A stretch of 64,000 nucleotides of DNA from UBA1426 sp052034085 (GCA_052034085.1 JBPOJA010000009.1:40680-104679), one strand, 5' to 3'. Shown: positions 43,911 through 52,157, counted from the stretch's first letter. The notes: a model not told the origin generated them from the sequence alone. Numbers and translations are program-made.

Positions 43911-45320
43911 TTAATATACTTTGTTGTCAAACAGTTCTTCGTCAGTGGGCTGGGTAGACGGAATGGGCTTTGCCACATAGGTAAAGTTCAAAAGGTCTGC
44001 CCAGGTGGCATTGTGGGAAATGCTGTTGTGGCCCCAGGTTCCGCAGCCCAAGGTCATGGACATGGGATAGCCGCAGGTCCAGGCTCCGCTGTTTACCAGG
44101 GATTGGGACATGTTCATAATTACCTTGCAGACCTTAATCCTCTGTCCCATGATGTGGAGTTTGTTCTCGTCTGTGGTATGGATGCCGCAGCTGTGTCCAA
44201 GGCCCTGGTAGTTAAGGATACCTTCCATCTGCTGGAGCGCATCTTCAAAGTCTTTGGCTCTTCTTAAGGCCGCCACCGGTGAGAGTTTTTCTCCGGTTAA
44301 GGGATACTCCAGCCCATAGCCGCCGTTTTCTTCAACAAGGATGATTCTTGTACCTTCGGGAACTGTGATGCCTGCCAATTCGGCAATCCTGGCCGGCGAC
44401 TTGGCTACGATATCTCTGTTGAGCACATTATCATTGGGTGTGTTGGGCCACATGGTCTTGACCAGCTTGGGCTTGTCGGGACTGTCTTCTTTGATGGTGT
44501 AGCCGCCTTTTTTGGCCATGGCTTCTACAAAAGCATCATAGCAGCTTTCGAAAACTATGATATGGTTTTCTGTGGAACAGCTGGTGGCATTGTCAAAAGT
44601 CTTGGATGCCAGAATCAGGTCTGCCACATTATCCAGGTCTGTGCTGCCGTCAACAATGGTAACAACGTTTCCGGTTCCGACGCCGATGGTGGGGGTTCCG
44701 GAACTGTAGGCTGCACGAACCATTGGAGTTCCGCCGGTTGCCAGAACGAAGTCAACCTGCTTCATGAGTTCTCCCGAGGCTTCAATGCTGACATATTCGG
44801 GATCGATGGGAATTACCAGATCTTCAGGTGCACCATAGTCCCTTAAGGTCTCCCTGACCTTTTCAGCTACAAAAACATTGGTCTTTGCTGCCTTGGGATG
44901 TGGGGAAAGGATGATGGCGTTCCTGCCCTTGATTGCTGCCATGGATTTGAAGATAGGTGTGGCTTCGCCGTTGGTTACGGGGATGATGGCTCCTATAACA
45001 CCCATGGGTTTTGCATATTTGCTGACGCCGGTTGCCTCATTGGTTTCAATAAGGCCAACGGATTTTTTGCCTTTCATATCCCTGTAGCCGCCTTTAACCT
45101 TGGTGTAGATTTTACCAACCTTATTTGCAGCTACTCCCATTCCGGACTCTTCAACCAGTCTTTCGGCTGCTTCCTGAGCCCATTCGGGTCTGGTGGTTCT
45201 GTAAGCTATGGCTGCCGTAAGTTCGTCTACCTGCTCCTGAGTGTAGTTCTCAATAATAGCCTGAGCAGCTCTTGCCCTAGCGACGATATCGCTTACATAC
45301 TTTACATAATCCTTTGACAT
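43911..45320 (-). CDS. CoA-acylating aldehyde dehydrogenase (sulfoacetaldehyde/acetaldehyde type)
   Basis: NAD(P)-dependent dehydrogenase turning an aldehyde into an acyl-CoA, 469 residues. It matches the aldehyde half of AdhE and the SauS/EutE group: GVIGAIIPVTN, GTGNVVTIVD and the catalytic Cys in FDNATSCSTENH. It lacks the iron alcohol dehydrogenase domain of AdhE. The start at 45320 has AGGAGGAG upstream; the frame runs open to 45398, past the sigma-54 promoter start region, so the longer form is unlikely. With the aminotransferase it can turn an omega-amino acid to an acyl-CoA via its aldehyde; sulfoacetaldehyde is a plausible intermediate, not proven. Confidence 0.85.
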   Translation of the reverse strand: MSKDYVKYVSDIVARARAAQAIIENYTQEQVDELTAAIAYRTTRPEWAQEAAERLVEESGMGVAANKVGKIYTKVKGGYRDMKGKKSVGLIETNEATGVSKYAKPMGVIGAIIPVTNGEATPIFKSMAAIKGRNAIILSPHPKAAKTNVFVAEKVRETLRDYGAPEDLVIPIDPEYVSIEASGELMKQVDFVLATGGTPMVRAAYSSGTPTIGVGTGNVVTIVDGSTDLDNVADLILASKTFDNATSCSTENHIIVFESCYDAFVEAMAKKGGYTIKEDSPDKPKLVKTMWPNTPNDNVLNRDIVAKSPARIAELAGITVPEGTRIILVEENGGYGLEYPLTGEKLSPVAALRRAKDFEDALQQMEGILNYQGLGHSCGIHTTDENKLHIMGQRIKVCKVIMNMSQSLVNSGAWTCGYPMSMTLGCGTWGHNSISHNATWADLLNFTYVAKPIPSTQPTDEELFDNKVY

Positions 45321-45385
45321 AAATACTCCTCCTTGTGTTATAAATTGATAATGGGTAGACCCATCATTTTCTACATACCTATTGT

Positions 45386-45403
45386 TAGCAACTATCATGC
45401 CAA
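45386..45403 (-). promoter_or_regulatory. sigma-54 (-24/-12) promoter of the aldehyde dehydrogenase-aminotransferase operon
   Basis: Reverse strand TTGGCATGATAGTTGCTA. The GG (45401-45400) and GC (45389-45388) are exactly 10 bases apart and the sequence follows the consensus TTGGCACGNNNNTTGCW with one change. Transcription would start near 45376, 56 bp before the ATG. The divergent gene encodes a sigma-54 activator. Confidence 0.88.
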
Positions 45404-45424
45404 AATATTGTTCAAAAAGAAGAG

Positions 45425-45450
45425 AGGCTTTTTTTACATATGGAAAGCCT
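45425..45450. repeat. inverted repeat upstream of the sigma-54 promoter
   Basis: AGGCTTT (45425-45431) and AAAGCCT (45444-45450) with a 12-base centre. It could be a protein-binding site; it is too close to the promoter for an ordinary enhancer and has no clear role. Confidence 0.35.
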
Positions 45451-45521
45451 TAAACGAAGCCATTATTGAAAATTCAAAAATTAAGCTTGGGGCGTGATAT
45501 CAATAAAAAATTTTAGAGGAA

Positions 45522-45550
45522 TTGAGTTAAAAGTTGTTTTGTGATACAAT
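45522..45550 (+). promoter_or_regulatory. sigma-A promoter of the enhancer-binding protein gene
   Basis: TTGAGT (45522-45527), 17-bp spacer, TACAAT (45545-45550). The -10 lies inside the first 18-bp repeat, so a bound regulator would block it. Confidence 0.6.
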
Positions 45551-45559
45551 AATAAATCA
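45542..45559. repeat. 18-bp direct repeat, copy 1 (candidate activator site)
   Basis: TGATACAATAATAAATCA, identical to copy 2 at 45633-45650. The ends are TGAT/ATCA dyad arms. It is about 140 bp upstream of the sigma-54 promoter and overlaps the regulator promoter -10. Confidence 0.7.
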
Positions 45560-45632
45560 AAGGATAAAGTGCATGCAGTGATAATAACTAAATTTCAGCT
45601 GAGAAAATGGCAGGACATAGGCTTATTGGACA

Positions 45633-45650
45633 TGATACAATAATAAATCA
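45633..45650. repeat. 18-bp direct repeat, copy 2 (candidate activator site)
   Basis: Second exact copy of TGATACAATAATAAATCA, 91 bp from the first, in the regulator leader if translation starts at 45682. Confidence 0.7.
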
Positions 45651-45681
45651 TATGATTCAAAAACAAATCAGGGAAAATGCA

Positions 45682-47076
45682 ATGAACGCTGACATGAACA
45701 GTATAAATAGCGAACTGGAAAAAATCAATCTGTCTCTGGAAGACATATTGCCCATTCTGGACATCATCGATGAAGCGGTATTTTTGGATGATGCCGATGG
45801 AAATGCTCTATGGATAAACAGGGCAGCAGAAGCAATCTACAAGATAGAGAGGGCAGAGATTATCGGCAAACATTATTCCTTTCTTGAAAAGCAGGGAATA
45901 TTTCAACCATCGGTTGTCGGCCAGGTAATCGAAAAACAGGATGAAGTGACAATGCTTCACAAAAATAAAGAGGGCAAGCAGCTCCTGAGCCGGGGGGTGC
46001 CTATCCGGGATGAGAGCGGCAAACTGCAGAAAATAATTACAACTTCTTATGATATAACGGAAATGGTGGAGCTGCGTGACAAGCTGGAAAATCTCCAAAA
46101 CTCCATAAGTGACATCAAATCAACGGAGACATACAGACAGGATGGCATAATAGCGAACAGCCCGGCAATGTTCAATGTGGTGCAGATGGCAGAAAGGCTT
46201 GCATCTTTTGATACCAGCGTGCTGATCACCGGTGAATCGGGTTCAGGCAAGGGGATAATCGCCAAACTCCTGCACGATTCCGGAGTCAGAAAAGACAAAC
46301 CTTTCATACAGATCAACTGCGGAGCCATCCCCGAAAATCTTCTGGAATCTGAACTTTTCGGCTATGAAGCCGGGGCTTTCACAGGATCGAGAAAGGAAGG
46401 CAAAATAGGCTTATTTGAGGCTGCAAGGGACGGAACTGTTTTTCTTGACGAAATAGCTGAACTGTCTTTAAGTCTACAGGTAAAACTTCTGCAGGTTATT
46501 CAGGAAAAGGCCATCCAGAGGGTGGGAGGCATAAAAAGCATACCGGTGGATATGAGGATAATATCTGCCACAAACAGAAATCTGGATGAGATGGTAAAAA
46601 AGGGCAAGTTCAGGGAAGACCTGTTTTACAGATTAAATGTTGTTCCAATAAATGTTCCGGCCCTTAGAGACAGGCCGGAGGATATCGTGCCACTGATCAG
46701 ATCTTTCCTGTTTCAGCAAAATGAAAAGCTCAACGAAAACAAAACCATGGATACGGCAGTCATGTCGGTGCTTCTTAAATATCACTGGCCGGGAAATGTC
46801 AGGGAGCTGGAGAATATTATTGAAAGGCTGGTTATAACCACGAAAGAATCTGTAATCGGACTGGATAACCTGCCCGGATATATTTTTGAACATGCAAGAA
46901 GGCCGGGAGAAATAAGCTATACCAGGGGCGGGAAATTGCAGGATGTACTTGATGCGGTGGAAAAACAGATTCTCTCAGATGCCAAGGAAAAACACAGAAC
47001 CACGAGGGAAATTGCAAAAGCTTTGGGCATCAGCCAGCCGTCCGTAGTCCGCAAAATGGCGAAACACAATCTGTAA
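45682..47076 (+). CDS. sigma-54 dependent enhancer-binding protein with PAS domain
   Basis: Transcription activator, 464 residues. N-terminal PAS domain (about 20-130, starting ILPILDIIDEAVFLDDADG), AAA+ domain with Walker A GESGSGKG 184-191, a GAFTGS loop at 231-236 in place of the usual GAFTGA, Walker B FLDEIAE, and a TyrR-like C-terminal helix-turn-helix TTREIAKALGISQPSVVRKM. The ATG at 45682 follows AGGGA by 7 bp; the frame is open to an ATG at 45607 with no ribosome site. It probably senses a small ligand through PAS and drives the divergent aldehyde dehydrogenase-aminotransferase operon. Confidence 0.9.
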   Translation: MNADMNSINSELEKINLSLEDILPILDIIDEAVFLDDADGNALWINRAAEAIYKIERAEIIGKHYSFLEKQGIFQPSVVGQVIEKQDEVTMLHKNKEGKQLLSRGVPIRDESGKLQKIITTSYDITEMVELRDKLENLQNSISDIKSTETYRQDGIIANSPAMFNVVQMAERLASFDTSVLITGESGSGKGIIAKLLHDSGVRKDKPFIQINCGAIPENLLESELFGYEAGAFTGSRKEGKIGLFEAARDGTVFLDEIAELSLSLQVKLLQVIQEKAIQRVGGIKSIPVDMRIISATNRNLDEMVKKGKFREDLFYRLNVVPINVPALRDRPEDIVPLIRSFLFQQNEKLNENKTMDTAVMSVLLKYHWPGNVRELENIIERLVITTKESVIGLDNLPGYIFEHARRPGEISYTRGGKLQDVLDAVEKQILSDAKEKHRTTREIAKALGISQPSVVRKMAKHNL

Positions 47077-47249
47077 AATGCGACTGAAATAATGAATATG
47101 AACACTTCTGAATGCTTTCATATTATCTATTGCATTATATGTCAAAAAGTAGTAATATGAGATAGTTAATGGCTTGTGTAGCCGAATTATAACACTGCAT
47201 AAGAAATAATAACACATACATGGATTTTTAAATGGAAAGGATGGTAACT

Positions 47250-49094
47250 ATGAAAAGGAAATTAATGCCACTGATTTTGTGCATTGTGCTGATGTTAGGA
47301 TCCTTTGTGATGGCATCAGGAGCTGATGCTTTAACAGGACTTACATTTGCGGATATGCCTGATAACTGGTCCACAGCAGCACTTAAAAAAGCTGTAGAGA
47401 ACGAATTGCTTATGGGCTATGAAGAGAACGGAGCCAGGTATATAAAAGCCGGCAACAACCTCACAAGAGCAGAAATGGCTGCAGTTATTAACAGAGCATT
47501 CGCTTCCTTTAAAAAGGCAGACGTCAGCAAAGTCACCGATGTGACTTCGTCCTCATGGTATTATGACGATATGGCCAAGGCAGTCAAGATGGGAACGTTT
47601 GCTTTTGACACCAAGATGCGCCCCAAGGATAAAATAACAAGACAGGAAGCTTTCACTGTGCTTGCAAGGGCGTTCAGACTGGTGGATACCGATCCTCAAC
47701 ATAAAGCCCTTAATAAATTCAGCGACAAAGGCGAAATAGCATCCTGGGCCCTTGACAGTCTGAACGGTATGGCAGCGGCAGGCTACATTCAGGGAAGCGG
47801 TGGAAAGCTCAACCCGAGATCGAATATCACAAGAGCCGAGTTTGCAGTGGTAATGGATAATCTGGTTAAGGAATACATAGACTCCGAAGGAACTGTAACA
47901 GAGGTGGTTGCTTCGGGAAATGTTTTAGTCAGAAAGACTGGATTGACGCTTAAAAATGTCACGGTCAAAGGCGATTTGATTGTGGCCGATGGTGTCGGCG
48001 AAGGCGATTTAATCCTGGATAATGTTAAGGTCGAAGGAAGGATGGTCGTAAGAGGCGGCGGAGAGAATTCCATCCTGATAAAAGGGAATTCCGACATCGG
48101 GAAAATCATAGTCGCCAAGGTTGACGGCAAAGTCAGAATTATCGTTGAGGGAAATGCCAAAGTTGAAGTTGTTTATGTGGATGACGGTTCTGATGATGTG
48201 ATAGTCGAAGGAACTTTCCCCGAACTGGAAGTCGCAGGTGATGGAATAACTGCTTTTGCTTCCAATGCCAACCTCAATAAAGGCATAGTCAGCGGCAATA
48301 ATTCCAGAATCATTGTCGGCGCAGGATCGCACATTAAAAACGGAGTAATAAGCGGGAAGTTTTCAACCATAGAGGTTGCCGCAGGAGGCAAGGTAGACAA
48401 AATTCTCATCACTGGATCTGATGCTACAGTCAAAGGCAATGGACAGGTAGTTGAGGTTGAAGTTAAATCAGGCGGAGACAATGCTGCCGTCAACACACCA
48501 TATACAAAAACTCAGGTAGATGAAGGTGTTAACGGAGTAACGGCAGGAGGCACCGAAGTTCCCGGCGGAAGCTCGGCCACCAATGACGCCAACGGTGTAG
48601 GTACCGTGGATGGCGAAGAAGGCGGCGGCGGCGGCGGAGGCGGAGGCGGCGGGCCGATAACGAACTATAAAAAGGACTTCCTTGAAGAACTTAAGGCTAA
48701 AGGCGAAACATATGATACTGTTTATGAAGTAACCTATTCCGGCGATAATATCACAATTGTGTTTGAATTCGATGCAGATGCGCAAGATGCTCTCAGTGAT
48801 GCAGAAAACTTCCTTGACGAAACTATTTCAAATGGGGGCACCATTACAATAGACGGAACAGAGTTTAAGAAGGTGCAATCCGGGTCAACCTACAAGTATA
48901 CAGTAAATGGAGTTGAAAAAGACAAAGAGATTTTTACAAAATCTATGGCCAAGGCGATATTCTTAAGCCAGGCAGATGCAGAAGATTTACTGGATGGGAG
49001 AACTCCCAAGATAGAAGTAAATTATACGGCAAGTGTGCAGTATAATGGAACAATCAATTTTAACGGGAAATTGACTTTCTTAATAAACGAATAG
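47250..49094 (+). CDS. S-layer homology (SLH) surface protein with beta-solenoid region
   Basis: Secreted surface protein, 614 residues. Signal peptide residues 1-28; three SLH modules (about 30-210; FADMPDNWSTAALKKAV, YYDDMAKAVKMGTF, FSDKGEIASWALDSLNGM) with ITRAE/TRAEMA motifs that bind pyruvylated wall polymer. Residues about 215-400 are short V/I/G-rich repeats (GDLIVADGVGEGDLILDNV) predicted to form a beta-solenoid, then an 11-glycine run and a C-terminal domain of about 140 residues that I do not recognise. The ATG at 47250 follows AAAGGATGG; an ATG at 47232 overlaps it. Confidence 0.88.
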   Translation: MKRKLMPLILCIVLMLGSFVMASGADALTGLTFADMPDNWSTAALKKAVENELLMGYEENGARYIKAGNNLTRAEMAAVINRAFASFKKADVSKVTDVTSSSWYYDDMAKAVKMGTFAFDTKMRPKDKITRQEAFTVLARAFRLVDTDPQHKALNKFSDKGEIASWALDSLNGMAAAGYIQGSGGKLNPRSNITRAEFAVVMDNLVKEYIDSEGTVTEVVASGNVLVRKTGLTLKNVTVKGDLIVADGVGEGDLILDNVKVEGRMVVRGGGENSILIKGNSDIGKIIVAKVDGKVRIIVEGNAKVEVVYVDDGSDDVIVEGTFPELEVAGDGITAFASNANLNKGIVSGNNSRIIVGAGSHIKNGVISGKFSTIEVAAGGKVDKILITGSDATVKGNGQVVEVEVKSGGDNAAVNTPYTKTQVDEGVNGVTAGGTEVPGGSSATNDANGVGTVDGEEGGGGGGGGGGGPITNYKKDFLEELKAKGETYDTVYEVTYSGDNITIVFEFDADAQDALSDAENFLDETISNGGTITIDGTEFKKVQSGSTYKYTVNGVEKDKEIFTKSMAKAIFLSQADAEDLLDGRTPKIEVNYTASVQYNGTINFNGKLTFLINE

Positions 49095-49145
49095 GTCGGA
49101 TATCGGCTGTCAAAAGTTAATTATCAGAAAAATATTGAATCAGAA

Positions 49146-49177
49146 AGCATAGACAAAGGACATCCTTTGTCTATGCT
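49146..49177. repeat. perfect 15-bp inverted repeat
   Basis: AGCATAGACAAAGGA (49146-49160), CA, TCCTTTGTCTATGCT (49163-49177). It lacks a T run, so it may be a processing or stability hairpin, a terminator of unusual type, or a protein site. It sits 24 bp before the next start. Confidence 0.7.
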
Positions 49178-49201
49178 ATGCAATAGGCAGGACAAAGATT
49201 T

Positions 49202-49882
49202 ATGGCAAGAAGGCATGTAAGCAAACTGAAAGCTGTAGTTATATTGCTGTTTATTGTGACAGCCTGTGCTGCCATTTTCTTTTATCACTATCTCTTCAGC
49301 AACCTTAGCATCATAGAAAGAGAAGAAGTTGACAGGGAAATGGCCAGGATTCATGAAGAGATTGAAAAGGAACTCGCAGCAGAACTGGAAAAGCTGCAGC
49401 TGAGCCAGCAGAAACCGGACACAAAGCCGGATGACACGCCGGGAGGAAAACCGGCCGATGATCAGAATCAAACACAGCCCGATCAGAAACCGGCAAGGCC
49501 TGCCCTTGATGAGAAGGCAGTGGCTCAAATCAAACAGGCTTATGCCAATGTTTTTGCAAAATTGGAAGTTGAAGGAAACGCAATGATTGATAACCTCCTG
49601 GATGATGCCAAAGAGGAATACAAAAAGCTGGGAGGCAGTAAAGCAAAAATAGGTGAGTTGGTCAATTTGGCATCAAGATATACCAGCAAGGCGAAGGCAA
49701 AGGAAGAAGCTATGGATAAAAGCATTGAATCGTATATCGGCAGATTGAAAACCGACCTTATAAAGGCGGGTCTGCCCGAAAAGGAAATACAGGCCTATAC
49801 ATCGGAAATTAAAAAACAGTATAAAGAAATAAAGGATGGACGAAGAAAACAAATACTGGATGCTGCAAAAAAATATATTTAA
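49202..49882 (+). CDS. membrane-anchored coiled-coil protein of unknown function
   Basis: A 226-residue protein with a short basic N-terminus, one membrane span (VVILLFIVTACAAIFFYHYLF, about residues 11-31), a Glu-rich coiled coil (EEVDREMARIHEEIEKELAAEL), a Pro/Asp/Lys linker and a helical C-terminal domain from about residue 105. I do not recognise a family. It lies 14 bp before the BY-kinase adaptor gene and is probably co-transcribed, suggesting a role at the wall or in polysaccharide export. The ribosome site is weak (GGCAGGAC). Confidence 0.7.
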   Translation: MARRHVSKLKAVVILLFIVTACAAIFFYHYLFSNLSIIEREEVDREMARIHEEIEKELAAELEKLQLSQQKPDTKPDDTPGGKPADDQNQTQPDQKPARPALDEKAVAQIKQAYANVFAKLEVEGNAMIDNLLDDAKEEYKKLGGSKAKIGELVNLASRYTSKAKAKEEAMDKSIESYIGRLKTDLIKAGLPEKEIQAYTSEIKKQYKEIKDGRRKQILDAAKKYI

Positions 49883-49896
49883 ATACCGGAGGAGCT

Positions 49897-50679
49897 ATGT
49901 CTGATATGGAATACTCAGGCTACAGTGATCGTATGATGGAAGAAGGTTACACTATACAGGACCTTATCGACATCATATTCACACACATTAAATTAATAAT
50001 CATAATTACGCTGCTTGCGGGCTTAACGGCTTTTGTTGTCAGTGAATTTTTTATTGCACCGAAATATGAAGCAAACGTAAAACTTTTTGTGAACAACACC
50101 AGAGCCAATCAGGGCGATACAACGAGCATAAGCGACTTGAATGCCTCAGAAAGACTTGTAAATACTTATATGGAAATAGTTAAGAGCAATACCGTCCTGG
50201 CAAAAGTTTCGAAAAATGCAGCTAAGGAGTACGGCTTGAGTTACGGCCCGGAAAGGCTTAAAGGCATGGTCAGCACACAGGCCGTAAAAAACACAGAGAT
50301 TTTTTATGTTAAAGTGTTGAGCAAAAGTCCTGAGCATTCACAGCTTCTGGCAAATCAGATAGCCAAGGATGCACCTGAAGAAATTATGGATTTTGTGGAA
50401 GCAACCTCCGTAAAAGTCATAGATTCAGCAGTTCTGCCTCATGCCCAGTCTTCTCCGAATGTTAAACTGAATGCTGCCATAGGATTTCTCCTGGGGCTTA
50501 TCTTAAGCGTTCTGCTGGTTCTTCTTATTGATATGCTTGATGTAACAATCCGCTCAGAAGAAGATCTCAAGAGCATTACTGAGTTGCCGATATTAGGAGT
50601 TATCCCCAGCATAAATGTTTTTGATACAAAAACGAAATTGGTGGAAAATATTTACGGAGGCGAAGGATATGGTTCATAG
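49897..50679 (+). CDS. Wzz/CapA-type BY-kinase adaptor, polysaccharide chain-length protein
   Basis: Membrane modulator of capsule or exopolysaccharide synthesis, 260 residues. Two spans (about 33-53 and 190-210) flank an extracytoplasmic domain starting PKYEANVKLFV, the Wzz fold; the PNVKLNAAIGFLLGL motif precedes the second span. The cytoplasmic C-terminus would activate the separate kinase. ATG follows GGAGGAG. Its end overlaps the kinase gene by 11 bp. Confidence 0.9.
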   Translation: MSDMEYSGYSDRMMEEGYTIQDLIDIIFTHIKLIIIITLLAGLTAFVVSEFFIAPKYEANVKLFVNNTRANQGDTTSISDLNASERLVNTYMEIVKSNTVLAKVSKNAAKEYGLSYGPERLKGMVSTQAVKNTEIFYVKVLSKSPEHSQLLANQIAKDAPEEIMDFVEATSVKVIDSAVLPHAQSSPNVKLNAAIGFLLGLILSVLLVLLIDMLDVTIRSEEDLKSITELPILGVIPSINVFDTKTKLVENIYGGEGYGS

Positions 50680-51427
50680 AAAGAACAAAAAACAATTCCG
50701 TGAAAGCGCTGCCGGGAGATATACTCTGATAAATGACAATACTGCCTTCCATGTGAAGGAAGCATATAAGGCCATGAGAACCAATCTTATGTTTTCTGCA
50801 ACGGAACCGGGATGCAAAGTCATAGGGGTTACCAGCGCAGCGCCTGGTGAGGGAAAGAGCACTACCGTTATTAATTTAGCCATTACTTTCAGTCAGACAG
50901 GGAACAGGGTTCTTCTTATTGATGCAGACATGAGGAGGCCCAACATAAAAAGGATACTAAATGCCAAAGAGAGCATGGGTTTATCAGACGTTTTGGCCAG
51001 ACTTGCAGATATGGGGGATGTTATTACGCCTTCGGAACATAATGGGCTGGACATTCTGTTCAGCGGCAATGTCCCGCCAAACCCGGTTGAACTGCTGGCA
51101 TCCGAAGCCATGGACACACTCATCGAAGAGCTTAAGCCCGGATATGATTATATTTTTATTGATACTCCTCCGATAAATGTAGTGACGGATGCAACAGTAA
51201 TAACAAGGCTTTTGGACGGAATAATCATAATAGCAAGAGAAGGTGTGAGCAGAAAAGATGAAGTTGGTGAGGCCATTAATAAACTGAAGTTTGTCAACGC
51301 CAAAATCCTTGGCCTTGTACTGAATGACAAGGTGTACCAAAGCAAGGGCGGAAGATATTACAGCCATTATGGCAGATATGGCCGCTATAAAAATTACTAC
51401 AGGGAATACGGCGCAGACAATGATTGA
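50669..51427 (+). CDS. bacterial tyrosine kinase (CapB/CpsD/YwqD type)
   Basis: BY-kinase, 252 residues. Walker A TSAAPGEGKSTT near residue 52, Walker A' LLIDADMRRP and Walker B YIFIDTPP. The C-terminus is a tyrosine cluster (RYYSHYGRYGRYKNYYREYG) that would be autophosphorylated. The ATG at 50669 with GGAGG at 50656-50660 is preferred to the open frame from 50615. It regulates polysaccharide polymerisation together with the adaptor and the phosphatase encoded next. Confidence 0.92.
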   Translation: MVHRKNKKQFRESAAGRYTLINDNTAFHVKEAYKAMRTNLMFSATEPGCKVIGVTSAAPGEGKSTTVINLAITFSQTGNRVLLIDADMRRPNIKRILNAKESMGLSDVLARLADMGDVITPSEHNGLDILFSGNVPPNPVELLASEAMDTLIEELKPGYDYIFIDTPPINVVTDATVITRLLDGIIIIAREGVSRKDEVGEAINKLKFVNAKILGLVLNDKVYQSKGGRYYSHYGRYGRYKNYYREYGADND

Positions 51428-52157
51428 CTGGCATACCCACATACTGCCATATATGGATGACGGAAGTAAAAACGCAGAGGAATCCATCGAAATGCTTCGT
51501 ATTTGCCGGGATGAAGGAGTGAGAGCCGTGGTTCTTTCTTCCCATTATTATCCTCACAGGGAAGATCCTGTGAGCTTTTTTAATAGACGAAACAAAGCTT
51601 TGGAAAAACTGAAAACCCGAATGGAAACCGCCATGCAGGGAGAAAAGGAAAAGGAGAACAAAAATCTGTGGCCATTGCTTATTCCCGCCGCGGAAGTATA
51701 CTATTTCAACGATTTGGCTAAAATTGATGATGAACTGTTGTCAATGTTGTCCGTGGGAGAGAGCAGCCATATCATTATAGAGATGCCAGGGGCGAATATT
51801 GAAGAAGAAGCTTATTCCACTTTGGAGGAACTGATTTATGGCAGGGGAAAAATCCCGGTACTGGCTCATGTCGACAGGTATTTCCATCATATAAAAGACT
51901 ACAGACCGATTGCCGAATTAGTGGGAGAGGGCATGAAAGTCCAACTGAATACAGAGTCATTGAATTATTATTTCAGCAGAAGAAAAGCAATCAGGCTCAT
52001 AAACGACGGTCTTGTTCACATGATTACATCAGACTGTCATGATTTGAAAACCCGGCCTCCCGGGCTTAAAACGGCTGCGGGTGCGCTGAAAGGCCATCTG
52101 GATGATAAGATAATTCAGGAGCTGTTGAATTATCGCATAGACGAGTTTATTGTCTGA
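51420..52157 (+). CDS. PHP-type protein tyrosine phosphatase (CpsB/CapC/YwqE)
   Basis: Manganese-dependent phosphatase that removes phosphate from the BY-kinase, 245 residues. Metal ligands begin HTHILPYMDDG (H5, H7), continue with SSHYYPHR, AEVYYFND, LAHVDRY and TSDCHD near the end. The ATG overlaps the kinase stop by 8 bp. No glycosyltransferases or flippase follow in this window, so the polysaccharide genes are elsewhere. Its 3' end overlaps the convergent 5'-nucleotidase gene by 11 bp. Confidence 0.93.
   Translation: MIDWHTHILPYMDDGSKNAEESIEMLRICRDEGVRAVVLSSHYYPHREDPVSFFNRRNKALEKLKTRMETAMQGEKEKENKNLWPLLIPAAEVYYFNDLAKIDDELLSMLSVGESSHIIIEMPGANIEEEAYSTLEELIYGRGKIPVLAHVDRYFHHIKDYRPIAELVGEGMKVQLNTESLNYYFSRRKAIRLINDGLVHMITSDCHDLKTRPPGLKTAAGALKGHLDDKIIQELLNYRIDEFIV

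Noticed and set aside
43911..45398. Upstream extension of the acylating aldehyde dehydrogenase to 45398
   Set aside because: The extension covers the region of the sigma-54 promoter and expected transcription start, has no ribosome site, and the shorter start has AGGAGGAG at good spacing.
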